5,554 nucleotides of DNA from Porticoccaceae bacterium (lineage in GTDB: Bacteria > Pseudomonadota > Gammaproteobacteria > Pseudomonadales > Porticoccaceae): positions 1 to 5,554 of the forward strand of contig JAPKCN010000131.1 in assembly GCA_028822945.1 (NCBI GenBank), read 5' to 3'. Both the position numbers and the translations under genes were made by a program. Shown here piece by piece: positions 1 to 5,554 of this stretch (its first letter is position 1; each line of letters opens with the position of its first letter). The notes under the pieces were generated by a model, which searched no databases, was not told the origin of the DNA, and saw only the letters and a list, made by a program, of their open reading frames with translations.

Positions 1-69
1 TTACGCCCAGTAGATTATCTGTTACACCGCGTAGTTGCAAAGGCTAATATGGTCGATAAGTCTAATTAA
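1..69 (+). CDS. possible C-terminal end of an unidentified upstream gene (partial)
   Basis: An open frame runs from the left edge for 22 codons to a TAA at 67-69 and ends in the residues HRVVAKANMVDKSN. The composition is protein-like, but 22 open codons can easily occur by chance, and no family can be recognised from this tail. If real, it is a same-strand neighbour ending 138 nt before the tsaD start. The fragment is cut by the window edge. Confidence 0.3.
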   Translation, partial: LRPVDYLLHRVVAKANMVDKSN

Positions 70-92
70 TGATCAGACAAATTGTCGTTATG

Positions 93-114
93 CTTTGCAT
101 GTGGTAATGCAAAG
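93..114 (+). repeat. perfect 8-bp inverted repeat (hairpin) in the tsaD leader
   Basis: CTTTGCAT (93-100) and ATGCAAAG (107-114) are exact reverse complements separated by 6 nt (GTGGTA). The element lies just after the possible upstream stop at 67-69. No T-run follows, so it is not a classical intrinsic terminator. It could be a weak terminator for the upstream gene, an operator, or chance. Confidence 0.45.
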
Positions 115-120
115 GAGTGG

Positions 121-126
121 TATGAT
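121..126 (+). promoter_or_regulatory. candidate -10 box for the tsaD-folB-folK operon
   Basis: TATGAT matches the sigma-70 consensus TATAAT at five of six positions and lies about 80 nt upstream of the tsaD ATG. No good -35 sits at 17 nt; the nearest TTG-type hexamer, TTGCAT at 95-100, is 20 nt away and overlaps the 93-114 hairpin. This is a weak prediction from sequence alone. Confidence 0.25.
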
Positions 127-129
127 GAT

Positions 130-144
130 TCGCTCGGAGAGCGA
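130..144 (+). repeat. perfect 6-bp inverted repeat with a 3-nt loop
   Basis: TCGCTC (130-135) and GAGCGA (139-144) pair exactly around GGA. The position would put this short GC-rich hairpin near the 5' end of a transcript starting from the candidate -10 box at 121-126. No function can be assigned; it could stabilise the leader or be chance. Confidence 0.35.
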
Positions 145-207
145 GACTCGGCAGAGGCGCTGATTATTGTTGTTACTATATTCATTTATGTTACGGGTGA
201 TTGCGAA

Positions 208-1248
208 ATGCGCGTATTGGGTATCGAGACCTCTTGCGATGAGACTGGGGTCGCTATTTACGATAGCGAAATGGGCTTACTTGCCAATAGGTTGTACTCT
301 CAGGCGTCAATGCATGCGGAGTTCGGTGGGGTAGTGCCAGAGCTGGCATCGCGCGATCATGTGCGCAAAATATTGCCACTGATCAAAACGGTGCTTGAGG
401 ATTGTTCGCTGTCCAAGTCGGATTTAGATGGGATCGCATATACGGCTGGTCCTGGCTTAATGGGTGCCTTGTTGGTGGGTGGTTCATTCGCGACGGCTCT
501 GGGTTTTGCCTTAGGCATTCCGGTGTTAGGCGTGCATCACATGGAAGGACATTTGTTGGCGCCAATGCTGGAGGAAAATCCACCGCCCTTTCCCTTTATT
601 GCATTGTTGGTATCGGGAGGGCACACGCAGTTGGCCCATGTTGTCGATATAGGTCAATACACCTTGCTCGGTGAGTCGCTGGATGATGCCGCAGGAGAGG
701 CTTTCGATAAGACCGCTAAAATGTTGGATTTAGACTATCCCGGAGGGCCACGAGTGGCAAATAAAGCTGAAAATGGTCAGGTAGAGCGGTTTAGGTTTCC
801 CCGACCGATGACAGATCGACCCGGATTAGATTTCAGTTTTTCAGGTTTAAAAACCTTTACTCGAAATTTAATTTTCGATCATAGTAGCGATAACAGCTTG
901 CCGGACGACCAAACTATCTGTGATATATGTGCCGGATTTCAAGAGGCGGTGGTTGATACCCTTGTTTTCAAGTGCCTACGCGCTCTAAAACAACAGGGGT
1001 TAAGCCGACTAGTGATTGCTGGTGGAGTGTCCGCCAATCAGCGCTTGAGGTCTAAGTTACACCAAGCACTAACCGCCGAGCAGTCTGAGGTGTTTTATGC
1101 GCGAAATGAGTTTTGTACGGACAACGGTGCAATGATCGCTTACGCAGGTTGCCAGCGCTTGCTTGCTGGAGAGCGCAACGGTTTGGTGATAACTGCTCAA
1201 CCGCGTTGGCCACTTGATAGTCTGCAACCGCCGGGGGAGGCCGTGTGA
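208..1248 (+). CDS. tsaD: tRNA N6-adenosine threonylcarbamoyltransferase TsaD
   Basis: TsaD (formerly Gcp/YgjD) transfers the threonylcarbamoyl group from threonylcarbamoyl-AMP to A37 of ANN-decoding tRNAs, giving t6A. It works in the cytoplasm with TsaB and TsaE. The 346-aa product is close to the usual size of about 337 aa. It begins with the family signature GIETSCDET. It keeps the metal-binding HHMEGH (H111 and H115), the nucleotide-site loop SGGHTQL (136-142), DDAAGEAFDKTAK in mid-protein, GGVSANQRLR (272-281) and the C-terminal CTDNGAMIAYAG, whose Asp is residue 305. The frame is open upstream to 82, but the extra 42 residues do not resemble the family and the conserved N-terminus starts at ATG 208, so I use that start. 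The ribosome site is weak (GGGTGA, 195-200). The stop TGA shares one base with the folB ATG, indicating coupled translation. Confidence 0.97.
   Translation: MRVLGIETSCDETGVAIYDSEMGLLANRLYSQASMHAEFGGVVPELASRDHVRKILPLIKTVLEDCSLSKSDLDGIAYTAGPGLMGALLVGGSFATALGFALGIPVLGVHHMEGHLLAPMLEENPPPFPFIALLVSGGHTQLAHVVDIGQYTLLGESLDDAAGEAFDKTAKMLDLDYPGGPRVANKAENGQVERFRFPRPMTDRPGLDFSFSGLKTFTRNLIFDHSSDNSLPDDQTICDICAGFQEAVVDTLVFKCLRALKQQGLSRLVIAGGVSANQRLRSKLHQALTAEQSEVFYARNEFCTDNGAMIAYAGCQRLLAGERNGLVITAQPRWPLDSLQPPGEAV
1233..1240 (+). promoter_or_regulatory. ribosome binding site deciding the folB start
   Basis: GGGGGAGG lies inside the end of tsaD and 7 nt before the ATG at 1248. Its spacing supports ATG 1248 over the GTG at 1245, which is also in frame. 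Confidence 0.65.
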
Positions 1249-1604
1249 TGGATATCGTTTACATTAGAGATCTACGTATCGAAACCATTATTGGAATTTA
1301 TGATTGGGAGCGTGAAGTTAAACAGGAAGTTAGCTTCGACCTCGATATGGCAGCTGATATTCGTCGGGCGGCGCGCACGGATGATATTCAATATGCGCTC
1401 AATTACAAGTCGATAGCTAAGCGCATTATCAGTTTTATCCAAGATAGTGAATTCTTGTTGGTCGAGCGTATGGCAGAGGAGGTGGCGAGTATTATCTTGC
1501 TGGAGTTCTCAGTGCCCTGGCTACGGTTAAGGGTGAGTAAGCCAGGCGCACTTCGCGGTTCGCAGGATGTAGGGATTATCATCGAGCGTGGAGAGCAGCC
1601 CTAA
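1248..1604 (+). CDS. folB: dihydroneopterin aldolase FolB
   Basis: FolB splits 7,8-dihydroneopterin into 6-hydroxymethyl-7,8-dihydropterin and glycolaldehyde in folate synthesis, feeding FolK, which is encoded next. The 118-aa length is typical. The protein has the N-terminal pattern IRDLRIETIIGIYDWER, with Glu21 expected to hold the pterin ring, Tyr53 in the ALNYKSI motif, Glu73 in LLVERMAEEVA, and the catalytic Lys98 in VSKPGALRGSQDVG. These are the positions expected in bacterial FolB. A GTG at 1245 would add one residue, but ATG 1248 has the better-spaced ribosome site and gives the usual MDIV start. It overlaps tsaD by 1 nt upstream and folK by 1 nt downstream, so all three are probably cotranscribed. 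Some FolB enzymes also epimerise dihydroneopterin; this cannot be judged from the sequence. Confidence 0.96.
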   Translation: MDIVYIRDLRIETIIGIYDWEREVKQEVSFDLDMAADIRRAARTDDIQYALNYKSIAKRIISFIQDSEFLLVERMAEEVASIILLEFSVPWLRLRVSKPGALRGSQDVGIIIERGEQP

Positions 1605-2122
1605 TGGCGATTATTTATCTCAGCTTGGGGAGCAACATAGATGCGCACGCCAACATTGTTGCAGCGCTTGATGGCCTCGAAGAAGAGTTTGGTGAATTGC
1701 AAATATCGTCAGTATACGAAAGCGAATCTATAGGCTTCGAGGGTGATAATTTCTTTAATTTGGTGGTCGGCATTGAGTCCGACGAAGCCATTGGGGAGGT
1801 CTCTCGGAGTTTAAAAGCTTTGGAAAACAGCTGTCAGCGCGACCGCAGCGCGCCTCGGTTTTCAGCGCGAACTCTGGATATTGACATTCTCAGTGTCGAT
1901 GATCGACACGCGGTTATAGATGGGATTGATCTGCCTCGAGGTGAAATTTTAAAAAATGCCTTTGTACTTCTGCCGCTGTCCGAAATAGCCGGAGACTACT
2001 TGCATCCAGTGGCTGGATTAAGCTACGGCCAGCTGTGGCAAGATTACGACAAGAGTAGCCAAAAGCTCTGGCCCGTAGCGTTCGCATGGCGCGGTAAAAA
2101 TATAACTAGAGTGTGCGACTAA
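1604..2122 (+). CDS. folK: 2-amino-4-hydroxy-6-hydroxymethyldihydropteridine pyrophosphokinase FolK
   Basis: FolK (HPPK) moves pyrophosphate from ATP to 6-hydroxymethyl-7,8-dihydropterin, making the substrate for dihydropteroate synthase; it acts directly after FolB. The 172-aa product starts with the strand and turn IIYLSLGSNI (3-12), followed by VYESE (37-41) and NFFNLVV (49-55). The signature QRDRSAPRFSARTLDIDIL (78-96) contains the ATP-contacting arginines and the two Mg2+-binding aspartates, D92 and D94. The Trp found in the E. coli signature is Phe86 here. FVLLPLSEIA and LHPV complete the C-terminal half. The start ATG overlaps the folB stop by one base, with GGAG about 10 nt upstream. 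The protein looks complete. The frame stays open for 63 codons beyond its TAA (see 2123-2469), without recognisable content. Confidence 0.95.
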   Translation: MAIIYLSLGSNIDAHANIVAALDGLEEEFGELQISSVYESESIGFEGDNFFNLVVGIESDEAIGEVSRSLKALENSCQRDRSAPRFSARTLDIDILSVDDRHAVIDGIDLPRGEILKNAFVLLPLSEIAGDYLHPVAGLSYGQLWQDYDKSSQKLWPVAFAWRGKNITRVCD

Positions 2123-2469
2123 AGGCGAGTAATAAAATTTGATGGCGTGGAAGACTCAATTACTGTTCTGATGGGGCGCCGGATCGGCATTCGAGAGTGG
2201 CCTGCTGGTTTTACCGCGGCGCATGAGTCACAGAATCCTATTGGTCCAGACACAATCTACACGCGCATGGGGTGCGTGCCCCGATTGCACGCCGCTAAAG
2301 GATTACGGAAGTAGTTCACCACATATTAGCGATGCATGTGGCGATTACTTTTTTATGCAATACCCATTCGCATATACATTCTACTTAACAGGTCATACGC
2401 TTAGCTTTTGAGCCGCTATCTTTTATTTAAAAAGCACTTTTTATTAATTGTTTTATTCAGCGCCTACTA
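2123..2469. other. 347-bp stretch without a recognisable gene
   Basis: No known protein family can be recognised in any of the six frames. The folK frame stays open from 2123 to a TAG at 2312-2314 and includes the residues MGRRIGIREWPAGFTAAHE. A separate 62-codon ATG frame (2223-2411) has no family features. Either could be debris of a further decayed gene. GCGTGC (2274-2279) and GCACGC (2287-2292) can pair across 7 nt, but no T-run follows. Bases 2415-2460 are very AT-rich, include the near-palindrome AAAAAGCACTTTTT (2429-2442), and may contain the old promoter of the OmpA-family pseudogene downstream. No convincing promoter pair was found. Confidence 0.55.
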
Positions 2470-3117
2470 GTCAAACTCGCGTTTTCTGAACTTACTTTGA
2501 TGCTGGAGTGCTCGACTTACTTCCCTCACACCAGAGATCAGCAAGCCAGTAAAGCTGCACGGCGAGTGTTGCCGGTGTTGGCGCGTTAGGTGCTCATGTA
2601 AACAACAAAGATGAGTGCATTCGCAAGCGCAATCAGCGAATTCTGGCAACCGTCGCGAGCGGAAAGGCGATTGCAGGTGTTATTGGGTATTACATGGATC
2701 TTCAAGTGGCTTGACTGCTCAAAAAATTGCGCAGTAGAGGCGTTCGTTCGTTTAGAGCGCTATGTCGATAGCATTCATCTAATTATGCCGACTTGTATTA
2801 CATTCGCTATTCATAGTGGTGACATTGCCTCGAGTTGTTAGGCGCTACTACGAATCCGTAGCGTTGGTCATCGAAGAATATGACTAGACTTCGGAAGCTA
2901 TAGGCGGTCACACGGATACAAGCAACCGCGACGCGCACAATAATCAACTGTCGCTGCGCCAGGCGATACCGGTAACCGACCATTTAGTATCGCTGCACAG
3001 AAACTGGGAGTGACCGGTTTTGGCGAGCAGATAGCTGTCGCTAGCAGTGCTTCCTTCGAGGAAATGCAACGCGATTGCCGAGTCGAAATCACTTTGCATC
3101 CTCAGACTACGGCGTGA
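2470..3117 (+). pseudogene. decayed OmpA-family outer-membrane lipoprotein (YiaD-type)
   Basis: Joining frames recovers a YiaD-like protein of about 215 codons, the normal family size. It has a lipoprotein signal-like start (LAFSELTLMLECSTY, Cys codon 2509-2511) and then DQQASKAA. A Gly/Ala-rich segment ASVAGVGALGAH leads into NKDECIRKRNQ and ends in AGVIGYYMD. The OmpA-like peptidoglycan-binding domain follows: IHLIMPTCITFA, VALVIEEYD, GGHTDT, NNQLSLRQA, VTGFGEQIAVASS and CRVEITL, ending at TGA 3115-3117. Intact relatives are lipid-anchored and bind peptidoglycan. Damage: frameshifts near 2560, 2760, 2842-2857 and 3000, and in-frame stops TGA 2712-2714 and TAG 2885-2887. The start codon is not identifiable: the codon before KLAF is GTC. 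The lipobox is eroded, with Glu where Gly or Ala is expected before Cys. Family assignment is firm; the exact subfamily is inferred. Confidence 0.87.
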
Positions 3118-3123
3118 CCGTTA

Positions 3124-3659
3124 ATAGCAATCAATATTATTGCCGCCGGAACTACTGTCGATATGAACTGCGGAGTAGTTGAAGAGGGTAATGTGACGGT
3201 CGATGAAGACCTAGATGGCGCGGCATTTGTTGGATTGGGTTTTTATCGAGCGTAAATCCGCGACTTGCAATCAAGGTCTCGGCTTTGTTTTGTAAAGATA
3301 GCTTGGCCATGACAGAAACCGATCAAGATACCTTAGTGGCAGCAGTTGAGGCCACTTCGACGCGACAAGTTATTATTACCCACGGCACCGGCCTATGTTG
3401 GAAACTGCTCAGGCATTTAAATTAGTTGGGGACAAAATTGTTGGGCTTACTGGTGCTATGCGCCCCGCGCTGTATTGCGATAGCGACGCGGATTTCAATT
3501 TGAGGCCGCAGTTGCAACCATACAAATTTTACCAGAGGGTCTCTGTGTATAAATAGGTATATTTTCGATGTCGATGAAATGTTTAAAACTAGCGACAAAA
3601 GCAATTTCAAGACTATTAGCAATGCCATTTCGGCAGGCGCTAACGGGTCCATTTTTTGA
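3124..3659 (+). pseudogene. decayed short-form (single-domain) asparaginase
   Basis: Five consecutive frame segments rebuild an N-terminal asparaginase domain: INIIAAGTTVD, FLSSVNPRLAIKVSALF, CKDSLAMTETDQDTLV, RQVIITHGT, then MLETAQAF, VGLTGAMRPA, DADFNL, AAVATIQILPEG and YIFDVDEMFKT. About 179 codons matches the short asparaginase-domain proteins and not the 320-aa two-domain enzymes. Intact L-asparaginases hydrolyse asparagine to aspartate and ammonia; the role of the short form is unclear. Frameshifts lie near 3241, 3390, 3503 and 3541, each a net one-base loss; there is no in-frame stop within the segments. The usual GGT nucleophile motif reads GTT, the HGTD motif is split by the 3390 shift within its Asp codon, and the start is now ATA (3124-3126). 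It begins 6 nt after the OmpA-family stop. Confidence 0.88.
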
Positions 3660-3685
3660 TGTAAGACTTTGTAATAGCAGAGTTT

Positions 3686-3689
3686 AGGA
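3686..3689 (+). promoter_or_regulatory. surviving ribosome binding site of the diaminopropionate ammonia-lyase pseudogene
   Basis: AGGA lies 5 nt before the ATG at 3695, so the translation start of this pseudogene still looks usable although the frame fails downstream. Confidence 0.5.
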
Positions 3690-3694
3690 TCATT

Positions 3695-4859
3695 ATGACC
3701 CAACATGTCATTGCGGAGGCATCGGCCACTGCTCGCATTACTCAGGTTGTTGTGACTAGCGCGCGTTGTCTGAGCGATTTTCCAAATCGTACGGATTCGT
3801 CAAACGTACAGAATATGGCTGAAGCCGCAGCGGAAACGGCCAGTTGGCCCGATTACGCCGCAACGCCGCTGGACCACCTACCAGAGCTCGCAGCGTTTTT
3901 GGGGGTCCGCGATGTATTGTATAAAGACGCGACAGCGCTCTTTGGTCTTGGCTCATTTAAGTCTCTGGGGGTGCCTATGCCGTATCTTTTTTAGTTGCTG
4001 AGCAGATCGCATCGGGGAGAAAGCCGTCAGATCTTGTGGTTACCACAGGCACCGATGGCAACCATGGTCGATCTGTAGCCTGGGGCGCTCAACGAGCTGG
4101 GAGTAAGGCTAAAATCTATGTACACCGACACGTCAGTCGCGTGCGCGGGCAATCGCAGACCTCGGGGCAGATGTTATTCGTGTAGACGGTAATTACGAAG
4201 CGTCACTAGCAGCCTGCAAGAGCGCTGCCGCTGCCAATGGGTATCGTATTGTATCGGACACGTCTTGGTCAGGCTATAGCACAATCCCGTTGCGGGTTAT
4301 GGCTGGGTAGTCGTTACTGGCGCGCGAAGTGCTTCAGCAGATAGATGGTTTGCAAACCAGCCATGTTGTTTTACCTGTCGGTGTGGGTTGCCTAGCTGCC
4401 GGAGTAGTCGCGGGATTGTCGCAGGCGATGGACTATTAATTATGCAATATCGTTTCTGTTGAATCTGATATGAGTGCTTTTTTTTTGCGCAGTATTGAGG
4501 CGTAAAAGCTAATCCGCTGGGAGGTTTCTAAGGAAACGATGATGGCGGGATTGCCCTGTGGCGAAGTGTCACCGCTTGCCTGGGACATACTACAACCGAC
4601 GTAGAGTCACTGTCTGTCGATTACCGGTGATGCTGTCGGCGCCTTGATGCGTTTTTTAGCGCAGGATTTGTCCGGCGGCTTAGCTATCGCGGCCGGCGAG
4701 TGTTCGACCGCTGGATTGGCAGCTTTACTCGCCGCTAATTGTGATGCCGATTTGTGGCGGAGTATGGGGTTCGATCGGAATGCAATGGTTCTCTTGATTG
4801 GTACCGAGGGCGCGACAGATCTCGAACTCTATAGGTCGATTGTGGATCGCGGCGACTAG
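3695..4859 (+). pseudogene. decayed diaminopropionate ammonia-lyase
   Basis: Three frame segments give a complete enzyme of about 388 codons (family about 400), a fold-type II PLP protein that converts 2,3-diaminopropionate to pyruvate and two ammonia. Signatures in order: WPDYAATPLDHLPELA, LYKDATALFGLGSFKSLG with the PLP lysine codon at 3959-3961, VTTGTDGNHGRSVAWGA (Asp 4054-4056), ADVIRVDGNYEASLAAC, SDTSWSGY (Asp 4257-4259), HVVLPVGVGCLAAGV, MMAGLPCGEVSPLAWDIL and MVLLIGTEGATD. The MAGL-CGE-SPLAW and GTEGATD elements distinguish it from threonine synthase and serine/threonine dehydratases. Damage: one-base losses near 3968 (a GGGGG run) and 4141, and in-frame stops TAG 4308-4310, TAA 4437-4439, TAA 4503-4505 and TAG 4602-4604. 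The catalytic residues remain readable, so decay is probably recent on an evolutionary scale. It starts 35 nt after the asparaginase remnant and ends 31 nt from the convergent reductase gene. Confidence 0.93.
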
Positions 4860-4861
4860 TG

Positions 4862-4889
4862 CCAATTCAGAATAGACTGGCTCTGTTGG
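4862..4889. terminator. weak bulged hairpin in the convergent gap
   Basis: CCAA (4862-4865) and CAGA (4868-4871), separated by a TT bulge, can pair with TCTGTTGG (4882-4889) across a 10-nt loop. It fills the gap between the stops of the ammonia-lyase pseudogene and the minus-strand reductase, where a two-way terminator would be expected. The stem is AT-rich and has no T-run on either side, so support is mainly positional. Confidence 0.22.
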
Positions 4890-4890
4890 A

Positions 4891-5554
4891 TTATAGGCAG
4901 TTTGAACTGCCTCCATCGACGGCGAGTGTTTGGCCAGTGACGTAGGTCGCCTCTACCGCCAGAAAAAATACGCTCTTGGCAATATCGCTCTCGCGTCCAA
5001 GGCGGCCCATGGGTACTTTGTCGAGCACAGAATCTTGTTTTTGTTGGTCGTCGGCTTCGTGCTCGGGCCATAAAATGGCACCTGGTGCCACGCTGTTTAC
5101 CCGTACACTGGGCGCTAGTTCAAGTGCTAGTGACTTCGTCATAGCAATGTTTCCCGCTTTAGCAATGCTGTAGATGGGGTGTTGTTTTAGGGCTTGCCGG
5201 GCATGCATGTCAGAAATATTGACGATTGCACCTTCGCTTGCCTGCAATAGTGGCGCGAGTTCTTTAGATAAAAAGAAAGGCCCTTTTAAATTGCTATTGA
5301 TAAGGTCATGCCACTGACTATCGTTGGTTTTATCAAGTGGAGTAGGGTAAAAGCTCGATGCGTTGTTAATCAGCACATCGAGGCGGCCAACCGAGTTTGC
5401 GAGGGCTACGATACGCTCTAATCCGGCCGCATCATTGAGATCGCCCTGAACCAAAAAACAGCTGTCTCCACGCACACTGTTGAGCGCTTCACAGAGCTTG
5501 TCGGCATCGGCGGCGGCACGGTCATGACGCCGGCGCTCGCGCTCATGACGTCGC
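4891..5554 (-). CDS. pteridine reductase-type short-chain dehydrogenase, N-terminus beyond the right edge
   Basis: This is an NAD(P)H-dependent SDR whose 5' end lies outside the window; 220 residues are visible, against roughly 245 for a full protein. The missing part would hold the TGxxxRIG cofactor loop. Visible motifs: LDVLINNASSFYPTPL (NNASS at 5367-5353), VNISDMHARQ, YSIAKAG, RVNSVAPGAILWPE and the C-terminal TGQTLAVDGG. In place of the catalytic Ser of ordinary SDRs there is Asp (5211-5209), 13 residues before Tyr (5172-5170), with Lys (5160-5158) four further on. This Asp-Tyr-Lys arrangement is that of PTR1 and FolM, which reduce dihydropterins, biopterin or dihydrofolate. With folB and folK nearby, a role in pterin or folate reduction is likely, but the substrate is inferred. 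No stops or shifts are seen. The first visible residues are strikingly Arg-rich (RRHERERRRHDR). Confidence 0.9.
   Translation of the reverse strand, partial: RRHERERRRHDRAAADADKLCEALNSVRGDSCFLVQGDLNDAAGLERIVALANSVGRLDVLINNASSFYPTPLDKTNDSQWHDLINSNLKGPFFLSKELAPLLQASEGAIVNISDMHARQALKQHPIYSIAKAGNIAMTKSLALELAPSVRVNSVAPGAILWPEHEADDQQKQDSVLDKVPMGRLGRESDIAKSVFFLAVEATYVTGQTLAVDGGSSNCL

Noticed and set aside
82..207. N-terminal extension of TsaD from ATG 82
   Set aside because: The 42 extra residues do not resemble TsaD, whose conserved MRVLGIETSCDET start begins at ATG 208.
383..674. Open frames of 66 codons (minus) and 90 codons (plus) inside tsaD
   Set aside because: They lie wholly within the intact tsaD gene in other phases and show no protein family features.
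2274..2292. Hairpin GCGTGC/GCACGC as the folK terminator
   Set aside because: The stem is only 6 bp, no T-run follows, and it lies about 150 nt after the folK stop.
2223..2411. 62-codon open frame as a small hypothetical gene
   Set aside because: No clear ribosome site, no recognisable domain, and an atypical composition; kept only as part of the unexplained stretch.
2611..2841. 76-codon open frame as an independent gene
   Set aside because: Its C-terminal part is one segment of the decayed OmpA-family gene; its N-terminal part is out of phase with the recognisable protein.
3422..3706. 94-codon minus-strand open frame as a gene
   Set aside because: It is antisense to the asparaginase remnant, which is clearly recognisable on the plus strand.
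4644..4859. 71-codon open frame as a small protein
   Set aside because: It is the C-terminal tail of the diaminopropionate ammonia-lyase remnant, in phase with the upstream segment and cut off only by a nonsense codon.
2470..4859. Programmed frameshifting or recoding as the reason for the broken frames
   Set aside because: There are too many shifts and stops, in three unrelated genes, with no consistent slippery sequence and with degraded motifs and lost start codons.
2470..4859. Poor sequence quality as the cause of the broken frames
   Set aside because: About 1.9 kb of flanking tsaD, folB and folK and 0.66 kb of the reductase are clean, and the remnants also have nonsense substitutions and altered key residues. 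Reads would still settle it.
1..5554. CRISPR array, tRNA or rRNA gene, transposase or integrase
   Set aside because: No regularly spaced repeats, no cloverleaf or rRNA-like sequence, and no mobile-element protein motifs were seen on either strand.

Overview
The window looks like chromosomal DNA of a gammaproteobacterium, probably a Cellvibrio/Teredinibacter-like or pseudomonad-like lineage. This is inferred from the tsaD-folB-folK order, the style of the proteins and moderate GC; it is not proven. An intact housekeeping/folate block and an intact pteridine reductase-type gene flank about 2.4 kb of heavily decayed genes.

Layout. Bases 1-69 may hold the last 22 codons of an upstream gene. Bases 70-207 are a leader with two perfect inverted repeats. 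tsaD (208-1248), folB (1248-1604) and folK (1604-2122) follow on the plus strand, joined by 1-nt stop/start overlaps, so they are probably one translationally coupled operon. TsaD makes the t6A modification of tRNAs; FolB and FolK are consecutive enzymes of the pterin branch of folate synthesis. Bases 2123-2469 contain no gene I can recognise.

From 2470 to 4859, three successive plus-strand pseudogenes can be rebuilt by moving between frames: an OmpA-family (YiaD-type) outer-membrane lipoprotein, a short single-domain asparaginase, and a full-length diaminopropionate ammonia-lyase. I count about ten frameshifts and six in-frame stops. Eight of the ten shifts are net one-base losses. The flanking genes are intact, so this looks like real decay and not poor sequence quality.

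On the minus strand, 4891 to the right edge carries the C-terminal 220 residues of a short-chain reductase. Its catalytic Asp-Tyr-Lys pattern is that of pteridine reductases (FolM/PTR1), which fits the folB-folK neighbourhood. It converges on the last pseudogene with a 31-nt gap.

I see no CRISPR array, tRNA, rRNA, transposase or sign of a new defence or mobile system. The notable feature is the sharply bounded block of decay between working genes, which suggests ongoing gene loss, perhaps in a host-associated lineage (inference).
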